Shown piece by piece: positions 50,121 to 57,696 of a DNA stretch of 64,000 nucleotides. Source of the stretch: Parabacteroides sp. PFB2-10 (GTDB lineage Bacteria > Bacteroidota > Bacteroidia > Bacteroidales > Tannerellaceae); the NCBI RefSeq assembly GCF_029893085.1, contig NZ_JARXWI010000002.1, positions 124,001-188,000 of the forward strand, read 5' to 3'. The notes under the pieces are model-generated. The model made no database searches and was not told the DNA's origin. It was given only the letters and a program-made list of their open reading frames with translations. Numbering within the stretch: position 1 is the stretch's first letter; each line of letters opens with the position of its first letter. A program made the position numbers and the translations under genes.

Positions 50121-50972
50121 ATGCTACGAATTGCGGTACAATCAAAAGGTCGTTTATATGATGAAACAATGCTTCTGCTTCAGGAAGCAGGTATTAAACT
50201 GAACAGGGGAAAGCGCATTCTTCTGCTCTCGGCAAAAGGTTTTCCGGTGGAATTACTCTTTCTGCGCGACGATGATATTCCTCAGTCGGTAGCCAATGGC
50301 GTGGCCGATGTCGGTATCGTAGGGGAAAACGAATATGTGGAGAAGGGGGCGGAAGCGAAATTGATCAAACGCCTTGGCTTCAGCCGTTGCCGCCTGGCTT
50401 TGGCTATTCCCAAAAATGAAGACTATAAGGATGTAACATGGTTTGAAGGGAAAACAATCGCCACCTCTTATCCAAAAATCCTGGAGGGCTTTTTGCAGAA
50501 GAACAAGATTAACGCCCATCTGCATGTGATCAGTGGTTCAGTGGAGATTGCTCCGGGCATTGGCCTGGCGGATGCTATTTTTGATATTGTCAGCTCAGGA
50601 AGCACGTTGGTAAGCAACCGCCTGAAAGAGGTGGAGCTGGTATTGCCCTGCGAAGCTCTTTTGATAGCGAATAATAATCTGGACGATGAAAAGCAAGCTA
50701 TATTGGATGAATTATTGTTTCGTTTTGAAGCGATCCAGCTTGCGGAAGGCAAAAAATATGTACTTTTGAATGCGCCTAAGAATAAATTAGACGATATTAT
50801 CAAATTATTGCCGGGTATGCGAAGCCCTACGGTGACCCCTTTGGCAGAAAAAGATTGGGTGTCGGTTCAGTCGGTGATAGCCGAGAGTCATTTTTGGGAA
50901 ATAATTAGCAAACTCAAAGCGTTAGGTGCTGAAGGTATTTTAGTGATACCGATTGAAAAAATGATAGTATAA
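50121..50972 (+). CDS. hisG: ATP phosphoribosyltransferase, long form
   Basis: 283 residues, the long HisG form with its own C-terminal ACT-like feedback domain (about 215-283; VTPLAEKDWVSVQSVI, then LGAEGILVIPIEKMI). The catalytic part has QSKGRLYDETMLLL, VADVGIVGENEYVE, IATSYPKI and the PRPP loop DIVSSGSTLVSN. It joins ATP and PRPP in the first step of histidine synthesis and should be inhibited by histidine through the C-terminal domain. First structural gene of hisGDCB, under the attenuator; hisD starts 2 nt after its stop. Confidence 0.97.
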   Translation: MLRIAVQSKGRLYDETMLLLQEAGIKLNRGKRILLLSAKGFPVELLFLRDDDIPQSVANGVADVGIVGENEYVEKGAEAKLIKRLGFSRCRLALAIPKNEDYKDVTWFEGKTIATSYPKILEGFLQKNKINAHLHVISGSVEIAPGIGLADAIFDIVSSGSTLVSNRLKEVELVLPCEALLIANNNLDDEKQAILDELLFRFEAIQLAEGKKYVLLNAPKNKLDDIIKLLPGMRSPTVTPLAEKDWVSVQSVIAESHFWEIISKLKALGAEGILVIPIEKMIV

Positions 50973-50974
50973 CA

Positions 50975-52288
50975 ATGGAAATCATACACTATCCTCCCCG
51001 GGAACAATGGGCAGAACTGACACGTCGTCCTTCGTTGGATGTGACAGGGCTGTTTGATAAGGTGCGCGAAGTGCTCGAAGCTGTACGCAGCGAGGGCGAC
51101 AAAGCGGTGTGTCGTTTTGGGGATCAGTTCGACAAAGTGAAACTATCGGCTTTGCTTGTAACCGATGAAGAACTGAGTGAGGCGGAAGCGCTTGTCTCTG
51201 ACGAGTTGAAACAGGCTATTCGCCGGGCGAAAGCAAATATCGAAACATTCCATAAGGCACAGCAATTCGCCGGCGTCAAGGTAGAAACCATGCCGGGCGT
51301 CAGTTGCTGGCAGAAAGCGGTGCCGATTGAAAAGGTAGGCCTTTATGTGCCGGGCGGAACGGCGCCTTTGTTTTCCACCGTGTTGATGCTGGCTGTACCG
51401 GCGCGTATTGCCGGATGCCGTGAGATTGTGCTTTGTTCGCCTCCCAATCGGGAGGGGAAGATACATCCGGCTATTCTTTTTGCCGCCAAAGAGGCTGGTG
51501 TGAACCTGATTTGCAAGGCTGGAGGTATTCAGGCGATAGCCGCTATGGCTTACGGCACGGAGTCTGTTCCGAAAGTGTATAAAATATTTGGACCGGGAAA
51601 TCAGTATGTCACCGCTGCCAAGCAGTGGGTTAGTCTGAAGGATGTCGCTATCGATATGCCGGCGGGTCCATCAGAGGTGCAGGTGATTGGCGACGCAACG
51701 TCGAACCCCCGTTATATCGCTTCCGATTTTCTTTCGCAGGCTGAACATGGGGTGGACAGCCAGGCATTATTGGTTACGACATCGGAAGCCCTGATCGATC
51801 CGGTGGTAGAGGCAATAAAGGAGCAGGTGGAAATGTTGCCCCGCAAAGAGATCACAGAAAAGGCATTGAAAAACAGCCGTATCATACTGTTGAAAGACCG
51901 CCAGGAGGTGATCGATTTTACCAATGCCTACGCGCCGGAGCATCTGATTATCCAGACAGCCGACTATGCCGAACTGGCGGAAAAGGTGGAAAATGCCGGA
52001 AGCGTATTCCTGGGTCCCTATACACCGGAAAGTGCCGGCGACTATGCTTCGGGTACTAACCACACCTTGCCGACCAACGGATATGCTAAAGCATACAGTG
52101 GTGTGAACTTAGACAGCTTTATTCGGAAGATCACCTTTCAGGAGATTACGGAAGAGGGCATTCAAAACCTGGGCGAAACCATTCGTGTGATGGCACGCAA
52201 TGAGGAACTGGAGGCGCATCGGTATGCGGTCACTTTACGAATCGGAAATCGCTTAGCGGAGCGTAAAGCAATGAAAAATGAAGAGTGA
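50975..52288 (+). CDS. hisD: histidinol dehydrogenase
   Basis: 437 residues. Conserved elements are GLYVPGGTAPLFSTVLMLAVPA, GPGNQYVTAAK, DMPAGPSEVQVIGD, SQAEHGVDSQALLVT (zinc-site Gln/His) and the C-terminal YASGTNHTLPTNGYA. It oxidises histidinol to histidine with two NAD, the last two steps. The 3' end (from 52247) is imperfectly repeated in the 60-nt gap before hisC. Confidence 0.97.
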   Translation: MEIIHYPPREQWAELTRRPSLDVTGLFDKVREVLEAVRSEGDKAVCRFGDQFDKVKLSALLVTDEELSEAEALVSDELKQAIRRAKANIETFHKAQQFAGVKVETMPGVSCWQKAVPIEKVGLYVPGGTAPLFSTVLMLAVPARIAGCREIVLCSPPNREGKIHPAILFAAKEAGVNLICKAGGIQAIAAMAYGTESVPKVYKIFGPGNQYVTAAKQWVSLKDVAIDMPAGPSEVQVIGDATSNPRYIASDFLSQAEHGVDSQALLVTTSEALIDPVVEAIKEQVEMLPRKEITEKALKNSRIILLKDRQEVIDFTNAYAPEHLIIQTADYAELAEKVENAGSVFLGPYTPESAGDYASGTNHTLPTNGYAKAYSGVNLDSFIRKITFQEITEEGIQNLGETIRVMARNEELEAHRYAVTLRIGNRLAERKAMKNEE

Positions 52289-52345
52289 AGAATTCGAACA
52301 AAGTGAGAATCGCTTAGCCGAAGGCGTAAAGCAATTAAAAGAATC
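52247..52345 (+). repeat. imperfect tandem duplication of the hisD 3' end
   Basis: The segment AATCGCTTAGCGGAGCGTAA followed by AGCAATGAAAAATGAA (from 52247) recurs as AATCGCTTAGCCGAAGGCGTAA followed by AGCAATTAAAAGAA (from 52308), offset 61-63 nt. The second copy is untranslated spacer before hisC. Confidence 0.75.
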
Positions 52346-52348
52346 AGT

Positions 52349-53389
52349 ATGAAAATTGATATAAATAAAATACTAAGGCCTAATATACGGGATTTGAAGC
52401 CCTATTCATCGGCACGAAATGAGTTTCATGGAGAAGCATCTGTCTTTCTGGATGCCAATGAGAACCCCTGGAATCCGCCATACAACCGCTATCCGGATCC
52501 TTTGCAACGTGCCTTGAAAGACAAGATCTCGATGTTGAAAGACATCGATCCGGATTATATCTTTCTTGGAAACGGAAGCGATGAACCGATCGACCTGCTT
52601 ATCCGCGCCTTTTGTGAGCCGGGTATAGACACGATTGCATCCATTACTCCTTCCTACGGAATGTATGAAGTGTCGGCTGATACGAATAATATTCCATGTA
52701 TAAAAGTGCCGTTGAAGCAGGATTTCCAACTGGATGCGGCCGCTTTATTAGATGCAGTCGACGAACATACGAAGATTATTTTTCTCTGTTCGCCCAACAA
52801 TCCTTCCGGCAATCTGCTCGATCGGGCAGAAGTGTATAAGGTATTGAAATACTTCCCCGGCATAGTGGTTATAGATGAAGCCTATATCGACTTTGCCTCT
52901 TCTTATTCCTATTTGCGGGAGCTTGTCAGCCATACGAATCTGGTGGTATTGCAAACCCTGTCGAAAGCTTGGGGAGTGGCAGCTATCCGTATGGGCATGG
53001 CGTTTGCTTCGCCCGAGATCATTGGGGTATTGAACAAAATAAAATACCCCTACAATATCAATCAGCTGACCCAGGAGTATGCTTTAAAAGTACTTGATAA
53101 TGTATCTGTTATGCAGGATCAGTTAAAGCGAATACTTCAAGAGCGCGAAAGGCTCGAAAAGACATTGTCGGAAGCGCCTTATAACTTCAAGGTCTATCCC
53201 TCGGAAGCCAATTTCCTATTGGTGGAAGTGGGCGATGCGAATGGGGTTTATAAATCATTGACAGACGACGGGGTGGTGGTGCGCAACCGCCATAACGTGG
53301 CCTTGTGTGCCGGTTGCTTGCGCATTACGATTGGTACACCCGAAGAAAATAATATATTGCTTAACTCATTGAAAACAATACTCTCATGA
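52349..53389 (+). CDS. hisC: histidinol-phosphate aminotransferase
   Basis: 346 residues, fold-type I aminotransferase. The PLP lysine is Lys206 in [16 protein letters not shown]; other marks are [32 protein letters not shown] and VIDEAYIDF. It converts imidazole-acetol phosphate to histidinol phosphate. The TGA stop overlaps the hisB ATG (53386-53389), pointing to translational coupling. Confidence 0.97.
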   Translation: MKIDINKILRPNIRDLKPYSSARNEFHGEASVFLDANENPWNPPYNRYPDPLQRALKDKISMLKDIDPDYIFLGNGSDEPIDLLIRAFCEPGIDTIASITPSYGMYEVSADTNNIPCIKVPLKQDFQLDAAALLDAVDEHTKIIFLCSPNNPSGNLLDRAEVYKVLKYFPGIVVIDEAYIDFASSYSYLRELVSHTNLVVLQTLSKAWGVAAIRMGMAFASPEIIGVLNKIKYPYNINQLTQEYALKVLDNVSVMQDQLKRILQERERLEKTLSEAPYNFKVYPSEANFLLVEVGDANGVYKSLTDDGVVVRNRHNVALCAGCLRITIGTPEENNILLNSLKTILS

Positions 53390-54516
53390 AGAAACGAGTC
53401 TTATTTATCGATCGCGATGGTACGCTGGTGAAAGAGCCGGCCGGAGATTATCAGTTGGATAGCCTGGAGAAACTGGAGTTTATTCCGCGTGTGATCCGTA
53501 ATCTGTATTTTATTCGTAAGAACCTCGATTTTGAATTGGTCATGGTCACCAATCAGGATGGTTTGGGAACGACCTCTTTCCCGGAAGAAACCTTCTGGCC
53601 GCCGCATAACATGATGTTGCAGACCTTTGCCAATGAAGGGATTGCCTTTGATGATATACTGATCGACGACTCATTTCCGGAGGATAAATCACCCAATCGC
53701 AAACCCCGGACCGGCATGCTGAAGAAGTATATGACCGATGAGTACGACCTGGAGAACAGTTATGTCATTGGCGATCGGTTGACAGATATGGAGTTGGCTC
53801 TCAATCTGGAAGCAAAAGGCATTTGGCTGCATGGCAAAGAGGGAGCCGATGAGGAATTAATGGCGTATCATTGTAACCTTTGGCCGGTGTTGACAACCGA
53901 TAACTGGGATAAGATTACCGAATTTCTTTTTGCCGGTGAACGTACCGCCACGATCGACCGTGTCACCAAAGAGACAAATATTCATATTGAACTGAATCTG
54001 GATGGCACCGGCAAGTCGGAGATATCCACCGGACTCGGCTTCTTTGATCACATGCTGGAACAGATTGGCCGCCATTCGGGCATGGATCTGACCATACAGG
54101 TGAAAGGTGATCTGCGGGTAGATGAGCATCATACCATAGAAGATACGGCGTTGGCTTTAGGCGAAGCCCTGGCGAAGGCCTTGGGAGACAAGCGCGGAAC
54201 GGAACGCTACGGCTTTTCTCTTCCGATGGACGATTGCATGGCGAGTGTGGTTCTCGACTTTGGCGGTCGCCCCTGGCTGGTATGGGATGCTCCCTTTTTC
54301 CGGGAACGGATTGGCGATGTATCCACAGAAATGTTCTTTCATTTCTTCAAAAGCCTGAGCGATGCAGCAAAAATGAATTTGAATATCAAAGCCGAAGGAA
54401 CGAATGAACACCATAAAATAGAGAGTATCTTCAAGGCGTTGGCACGTGCTATCAGGATGGCCATCAAGCGTAATATTTACAAGTACGAATTGCCAACTAC
54501 CAAAGGGTCACTTTAA
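53386..54516 (+). CDS. hisB: bifunctional histidinol-phosphatase/imidazoleglycerol-phosphate dehydratase
   Basis: 376 residues, a fusion. The N-terminal HAD-type phosphatase (1-165) has Asp9 and Asp11 in FIDRDGTLV and a DDSFPED metal loop. The C-terminal dehydratase (about 185-376) has [17 protein letters not shown] and [16 protein letters not shown], the paired manganese-binding motifs. The two activities are steps 6 and 8 of histidine synthesis. hisH, hisA, hisF and hisI are not in the window, so the pathway is split. A small lipoprotein gene begins 13 nt after the stop. Confidence 0.97.
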   Translation: MKKRVLFIDRDGTLVKEPAGDYQLDSLEKLEFIPRVIRNLYFIRKNLDFELVMVTNQDGLGTTSFPEETFWPPHNMMLQTFANEGIAFDDILIDDSFPEDKSPNRKPRTGMLKKYMTDEYDLENSYVIGDRLTDMELALNLEAKGIWLHGKEGADEELMAYHCNLWPVLTTDNWDKITEFLFAGERTATIDRVTKETNIHIELNLDGTGKSEISTGLGFFDHMLEQIGRHSGMDLTIQVKGDLRVDEHHTIEDTALALGEALAKALGDKRGTERYGFSLPMDDCMASVVLDFGGRPWLVWDAPFFRERIGDVSTEMFFHFFKSLSDAAKMNLNIKAEGTNEHHKIESIFKALARAIRMAIKRNIYKYELPTTKGSL

Positions 54517-54529
54517 TCTCGATAGATGT

Positions 54530-54964
54530 ATGAATACCTTCTTTAAGCAATCTGTCTTCATCGTAAAGCCTCTGATGGTGCTACTTGCCGCCAGCTTGTT
54601 GTTTTCCTGCACGAAGGATATAGAGACCGAATTAGACGGCAAATGGATTCTGAGGGAGGTGGTAGCGGTCGACGGATCTATTCAGCAGGTGGATACCGTT
54701 TGGTATAACTTTCAGAACACCTTGTTTATGTATCAACTCTATGATGCGGCAACCGACAACTATCCCTATTTTTTTGGTTTTAAGACCAAGATGGACGAGA
54801 AACATATTCGGCTGGAAATGAAATCGTATGCATATACGGTAAGCGATTTTTTGCTAAAGTCAGACTGGGAAAATGGCACGCGTGAATTTACGATCGACAA
54901 AAAAACAGATAATAGGCTTATTCTGAATAGCGAAGGAAAAGAGTATCGCTTTGATAAATATTGA
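54530..54964 (+). CDS. small lipoprotein, lipocalin-like
   Basis: 144 residues from ATG 54530; an upstream in-frame start lies inside hisB. Lipoprotein signal 1-26 with lipobox LLFSC (Cys27). The rest is beta-rich, opening ELDGKWILREVVAVDGS and closing NRLILNSEGKEYRFDKY, a pattern seen in lipocalin-like or DUF4847/5004-type lipoproteins of Bacteroidales. No function can be assigned. It is 13 nt after hisB and probably expressed from the his transcript, though nothing suggests a role in histidine synthesis. It ends at a strong terminator. Confidence 0.82.
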   Translation: MNTFFKQSVFIVKPLMVLLAASLLFSCTKDIETELDGKWILREVVAVDGSIQQVDTVWYNFQNTLFMYQLYDAATDNYPYFFGFKTKMDEKHIRLEMKSYAYTVSDFLLKSDWENGTREFTIDKKTDNRLILNSEGKEYRFDKY

Positions 54965-55022
54965 CCGATACCCGTCCCATGCGAATGAAGGCGTGGGATG
55001 CAAGATCGATCACTTCGAATAG

Positions 55023-55057
55023 CGCCACGTAATACCGTTACGTGGCGTTTGTTTTTT
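55023..55057 (+). terminator. rho-independent terminator ending the his operon
   Basis: CGCCACGTAA (55023-55032) and TTACGTGGCG (55038-55047) form a perfect 10-bp stem with loop TACCG, followed by TTTGTTTTTT. Confidence 0.95.
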
Positions 55058-55067
55058 ACAATAAGTT

Positions 55068-55252
55068 CCCGAAATGTTAAAATATTGATTGTAAGCAAAA
55101 CGCCCGTTTTGCTTACAAATCCATACGTTAAAAAGTGTTTCTCCCGGGAGTTTGTCTCCGAAGTCCCGCTTTTTTGCGCGCAAAGTCCCGCTGAAATTAC
55201 AAATCGTAAATTGAGGGTTTCGTCCAAAATGGATATATTATCATTTGTTTAC
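55068..55252 (-). repeat. dispersed intergenic repeat, long form, copy F
   Basis: About 185 bp, inverted relative to copies A, C and D, directly after the his terminator. It carries the invariant core, doubled CGGGACTT(T/C)G around GCGCGC, and a strong hairpin TTGTAAGCAAAACG/CGTTTTGCTTACAA. Ends are AAATGTTAA and an imperfect partner (TTATCATTT on the plus strand). Both neighbours are plus-strand, so the element is antisense to them. Confidence 0.9.
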
Positions 55253-55293
55253 ACTGTTGTGGATTGACTAAATCGTATAAGAAGGGGTGCTAT

Positions 55294-55352
55294 TTTTAAC
55301 GTATCATTTTGTAAAGCAAAACAACCGTTTTGCTTTCATTTTGTCAAAATCG
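55294..55352 (+). repeat. dispersed intergenic repeat, partial copy G (3' half, short form)
   Basis: Begins TTTTTAACGTATCATTTTGT and continues with GTAAAGCAAAAC, CCGTTTTGCTTTC and ATTTTGTCAAAATCG. It matches the hairpin end of copy B but lacks the CTCCCGGGAG core. It lies 41 bp from copy F in opposite orientation and about 55 bp upstream of the hydrogenase promoter. Confidence 0.75.
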
Positions 55353-55384
55353 TTTTCCAACCTTCTATTTCCCACTAAATCATG

Positions 55385-55414
55385 CTTGTACTATCAAAGA
55401 AATTTGTATGTTTG
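55385..55414 (+). promoter_or_regulatory. promoter of the hydrogenase operon
   Basis: TATGTTTG (55407-55414) is a perfect -7 box and CTTG (55385-55388) a near -33 box at 18-nt spacing; ATG 55467 follows after about 46 nt of leader. Confidence 0.7.
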
Positions 55415-55466
55415 TATTGAAAAACGCAAACATAAATCAGTTATTTATCCTTATTTAAAGTACGCC

Positions 55467-55865
55467 ATGAATAAAATTAAGACCTTAGATGACCTGCGTA
55501 AAATGCGGGAGGCTTTCAAAGCCGACATCGATCTTCGCGAAAAGAGCAATCATCCGGAACAAATGATTCAGATCAAAATTTCTATGGCCACCTGTGGCAT
55601 TGCCTCCGGTGCTAAAGAGATTATGAATTATTTTGTACAAACACTCAACAAGCGTCAGATCGACGCGTTAGTTACACAAACCGGCTGTATGGGCTATTGT
55701 TATGCCGAACCGACGGCAGAGATTATCCTGCCCGGCAAAGAACCGTTGGTGTTCGGATATCTTACGGAAGAGAAAGTCGACGAACTGATCAATCAGTATA
55801 TCCAGCAGGGCATACTGGTCGACGGTATTATGCCGATCACATACAATGCAGTGAATCCGGAATAA
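55467..55865 (+). CDS. [2Fe-2S] thioredoxin-like ferredoxin subunit of hydrogenase (HndB-like)
   Basis: 132 residues from ATG 55467; the longer upstream frame crosses repeat G and the promoter and is rejected. The C-terminal part is a thioredoxin-like [2Fe-2S] domain with Cys43 (MATCGIASGA), Cys74 and Cys78 (TGCMGYCYAEP). Only three of the four usual NuoE-type cysteines are visible, as in HndB-type subunits (recalled). It probably passes electrons within the NAD-linked hydrogenase encoded by the next two genes, 29 and 8 nt apart. Confidence 0.87.
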   Translation: MNKIKTLDDLRKMREAFKADIDLREKSNHPEQMIQIKISMATCGIASGAKEIMNYFVQTLNKRQIDALVTQTGCMGYCYAEPTAEIILPGKEPLVFGYLTEEKVDELINQYIQQGILVDGIMPITYNAVNPE

Positions 55866-55894
55866 ACAAGAATCTTTACTAATAGAAAACACAT

Positions 55895-57688
55895 ATGACG
55901 ACATTCACAGATTACATACTGGTATGTGGAGGTACCGGTTGCCGTGCATCTCAAAGCGAACAATTGATCAATTCGCTGAAATCGGCTATCCTGCAACAAG
56001 GATTGCAGGAGAAAGTACAAGTGCTTCGCACAGGCTGTTTCGGCTTTTGCGAACAGGGACCGATTGTTAAAATGGTTCCCGACAACACATTTTATGTACA
56101 GGTGTATCCTTCAGATGCCGATGAGATCGTTCGCGAACATTTGGTTAAAGGGCGCAAAGTAGCCCGATTGTTATACACGAATCCGGAAACCAAAGAACAT
56201 ATTTCCGACTCCAAACACATGGATTTTTATAAAAAGCAATACCGTATTGCTTTGCGTAACTGCGGTTTCATTAACCCGGAAAACATCGATGAATACATTG
56301 CCCGCGACGGATATGTATCCTTAGGCAAAGCCTTGACGGAAATGACGCCCGAAGAGGTGATCCAGGAGATTAAAGACAGCGGCTTGCGGGGTCGGGGAGG
56401 AGGCGGATTCCCTACCGGCATGAAGTGGGAAATCACCCGTAAGGTGGTTGCCGACCAGAAATACGTGGTCTGCAATGCCGACGAAGGCGACCCGGGTGCA
56501 TTTATGGACCGCTCGATTCTCGAAGGCGACCCTCATTCCATATTGGAGGCAATGGCTATCAATGGCTATTGTACGGGCGCAGATAAGGGATTGATCTATA
56601 TCCGCGCCGAATACCCACTGGCGGTAGAGCGCCTGAAGATTGCTATCGCACAAGCAACGGAATACGGACTTCTGGGAGATCGTATCTTCGGAACCGACTT
56701 TTCGTTCTCAATCGAGATTCGTTATGGTGCCGGCGCCTTTGTGTGCGGCGAAGAGACTGCTTTGATACATAGTATGGAAGGACAGCGGGGCGAAGCAACC
56801 AGCAAGCCTCCCTTCCCCAGCGAACAGGGCTACAAAGGGCAACCGACCAATGTGAATAATGTAGAGACCTACGCCAATATTCCCGTGATCCTATTGAAAG
56901 GCGCTAAATGGTTCAGCAGCATCGGAACGGAACGCAGCAAGGGCACCAAGGTGTTTGCCCTGGCCGGAAAGGTCAATAATGTCGGCCTGATCGAAGTACC
57001 GATGGGAACAACGCTCCGCGAAGTAATCTTCGGCATCGGAGGCGGCATCAAAGATGGAAAGAAGTTCAAGGCCGTACAGACGGGAGGTCCTTCGGGAGGC
57101 TGTCTGACGGAAAAGCATTTGGATCTGCCTATCGACTATGACAACCTGTTGGCTGCCGGCTCTATGATGGGGTCGGGTGGTATGATCGTGATGGATGAAG
57201 ACGACTGTATGGTGGCCGTTTCTAAATTCTATCTGGACTTTACCGTAGAGGAATCTTGCGGGAAATGTACTCCTTGTCGCGTTGGAAACAAACGTCTGCA
57301 GGAGATCCTGCACCGTATCACAATCGGAAAGGGAGAGATGGAAGATCTGGAACTGCTGAAAAACCTGGGGCATGTGATCAAAGACACCGCGCTTTGCGGG
57401 CTGGGACAGACATCGCCTAATCCGGTCTTGTCGACCATGGAGCATTTCCATGATGAATACCTGGCGCATGTGGTGGACAAAAAGTGTCCTTCACACCAAT
57501 GCCGCAAATTGATCCATTATTATATAAATGCGGAGAAATGCCGCGGATGTACTGTCTGTGCCCGTATCTGCCCGGTGCATTGCATTACGGGAGAGCGTAA
57601 AGTGCCGCATGTGATCGACACCTTAGAGTGTATCCGCTGTGGATCTTGTATTGAGAAGTGTAAGTTCGACGCCATCTATATCATCTAA
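55895..57688 (+). CDS. hydB: NuoF-like NADH-binding subunit of [FeFe] hydrogenase (HydB/HndC)
   Basis: 597 residues. The N-terminal thioredoxin-like [2Fe-2S] domain has Cys11, 16, 48 and 52. The NuoF core has the NADH/FMN loop SGLRGRGGGGFPTGMKWE (about 162-179) and CNADEGDPGAFMDRS, then an SLBB region and the [4Fe-4S] motif ESCGKCTPCRVG (about 452-463). The C-terminal two-cluster ferredoxin has CRGCTVCARICP and CIRCGSCIEKC. This is the diaphorase subunit that exchanges electrons with NAD(H). Extra N- and C-terminal cluster domains, absent from complex I NuoF, are typical of electron-bifurcating hydrogenases. hydA follows after 8 nt. Confidence 0.95.
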   Translation: MTTFTDYILVCGGTGCRASQSEQLINSLKSAILQQGLQEKVQVLRTGCFGFCEQGPIVKMVPDNTFYVQVYPSDADEIVREHLVKGRKVARLLYTNPETKEHISDSKHMDFYKKQYRIALRNCGFINPENIDEYIARDGYVSLGKALTEMTPEEVIQEIKDSGLRGRGGGGFPTGMKWEITRKVVADQKYVVCNADEGDPGAFMDRSILEGDPHSILEAMAINGYCTGADKGLIYIRAEYPLAVERLKIAIAQATEYGLLGDRIFGTDFSFSIEIRYGAGAFVCGEETALIHSMEGQRGEATSKPPFPSEQGYKGQPTNVNNVETYANIPVILLKGAKWFSSIGTERSKGTKVFALAGKVNNVGLIEVPMGTTLREVIFGIGGGIKDGKKFKAVQTGGPSGGCLTEKHLDLPIDYDNLLAAGSMMGSGGMIVMDEDDCMVAVSKFYLDFTVEESCGKCTPCRVGNKRLQEILHRITIGKGEMEDLELLKNLGHVIKDTALCGLGQTSPNPVLSTMEHFHDEYLAHVVDKKCPSHQCRKLIHYYINAEKCRGCTVCARICPVHCITGERKVPHVIDTLECIRCGSCIEKCKFDAIYII

Positions 57689-57696
57689 ACATCACC

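Noticed and set aside
55287-55466. 60-residue N-terminal extension of the HndB-like subunit
   Set aside because: It would cross repeat G and the promoter box and reads as low-complexity sequence; ATG 55467 matches the family.
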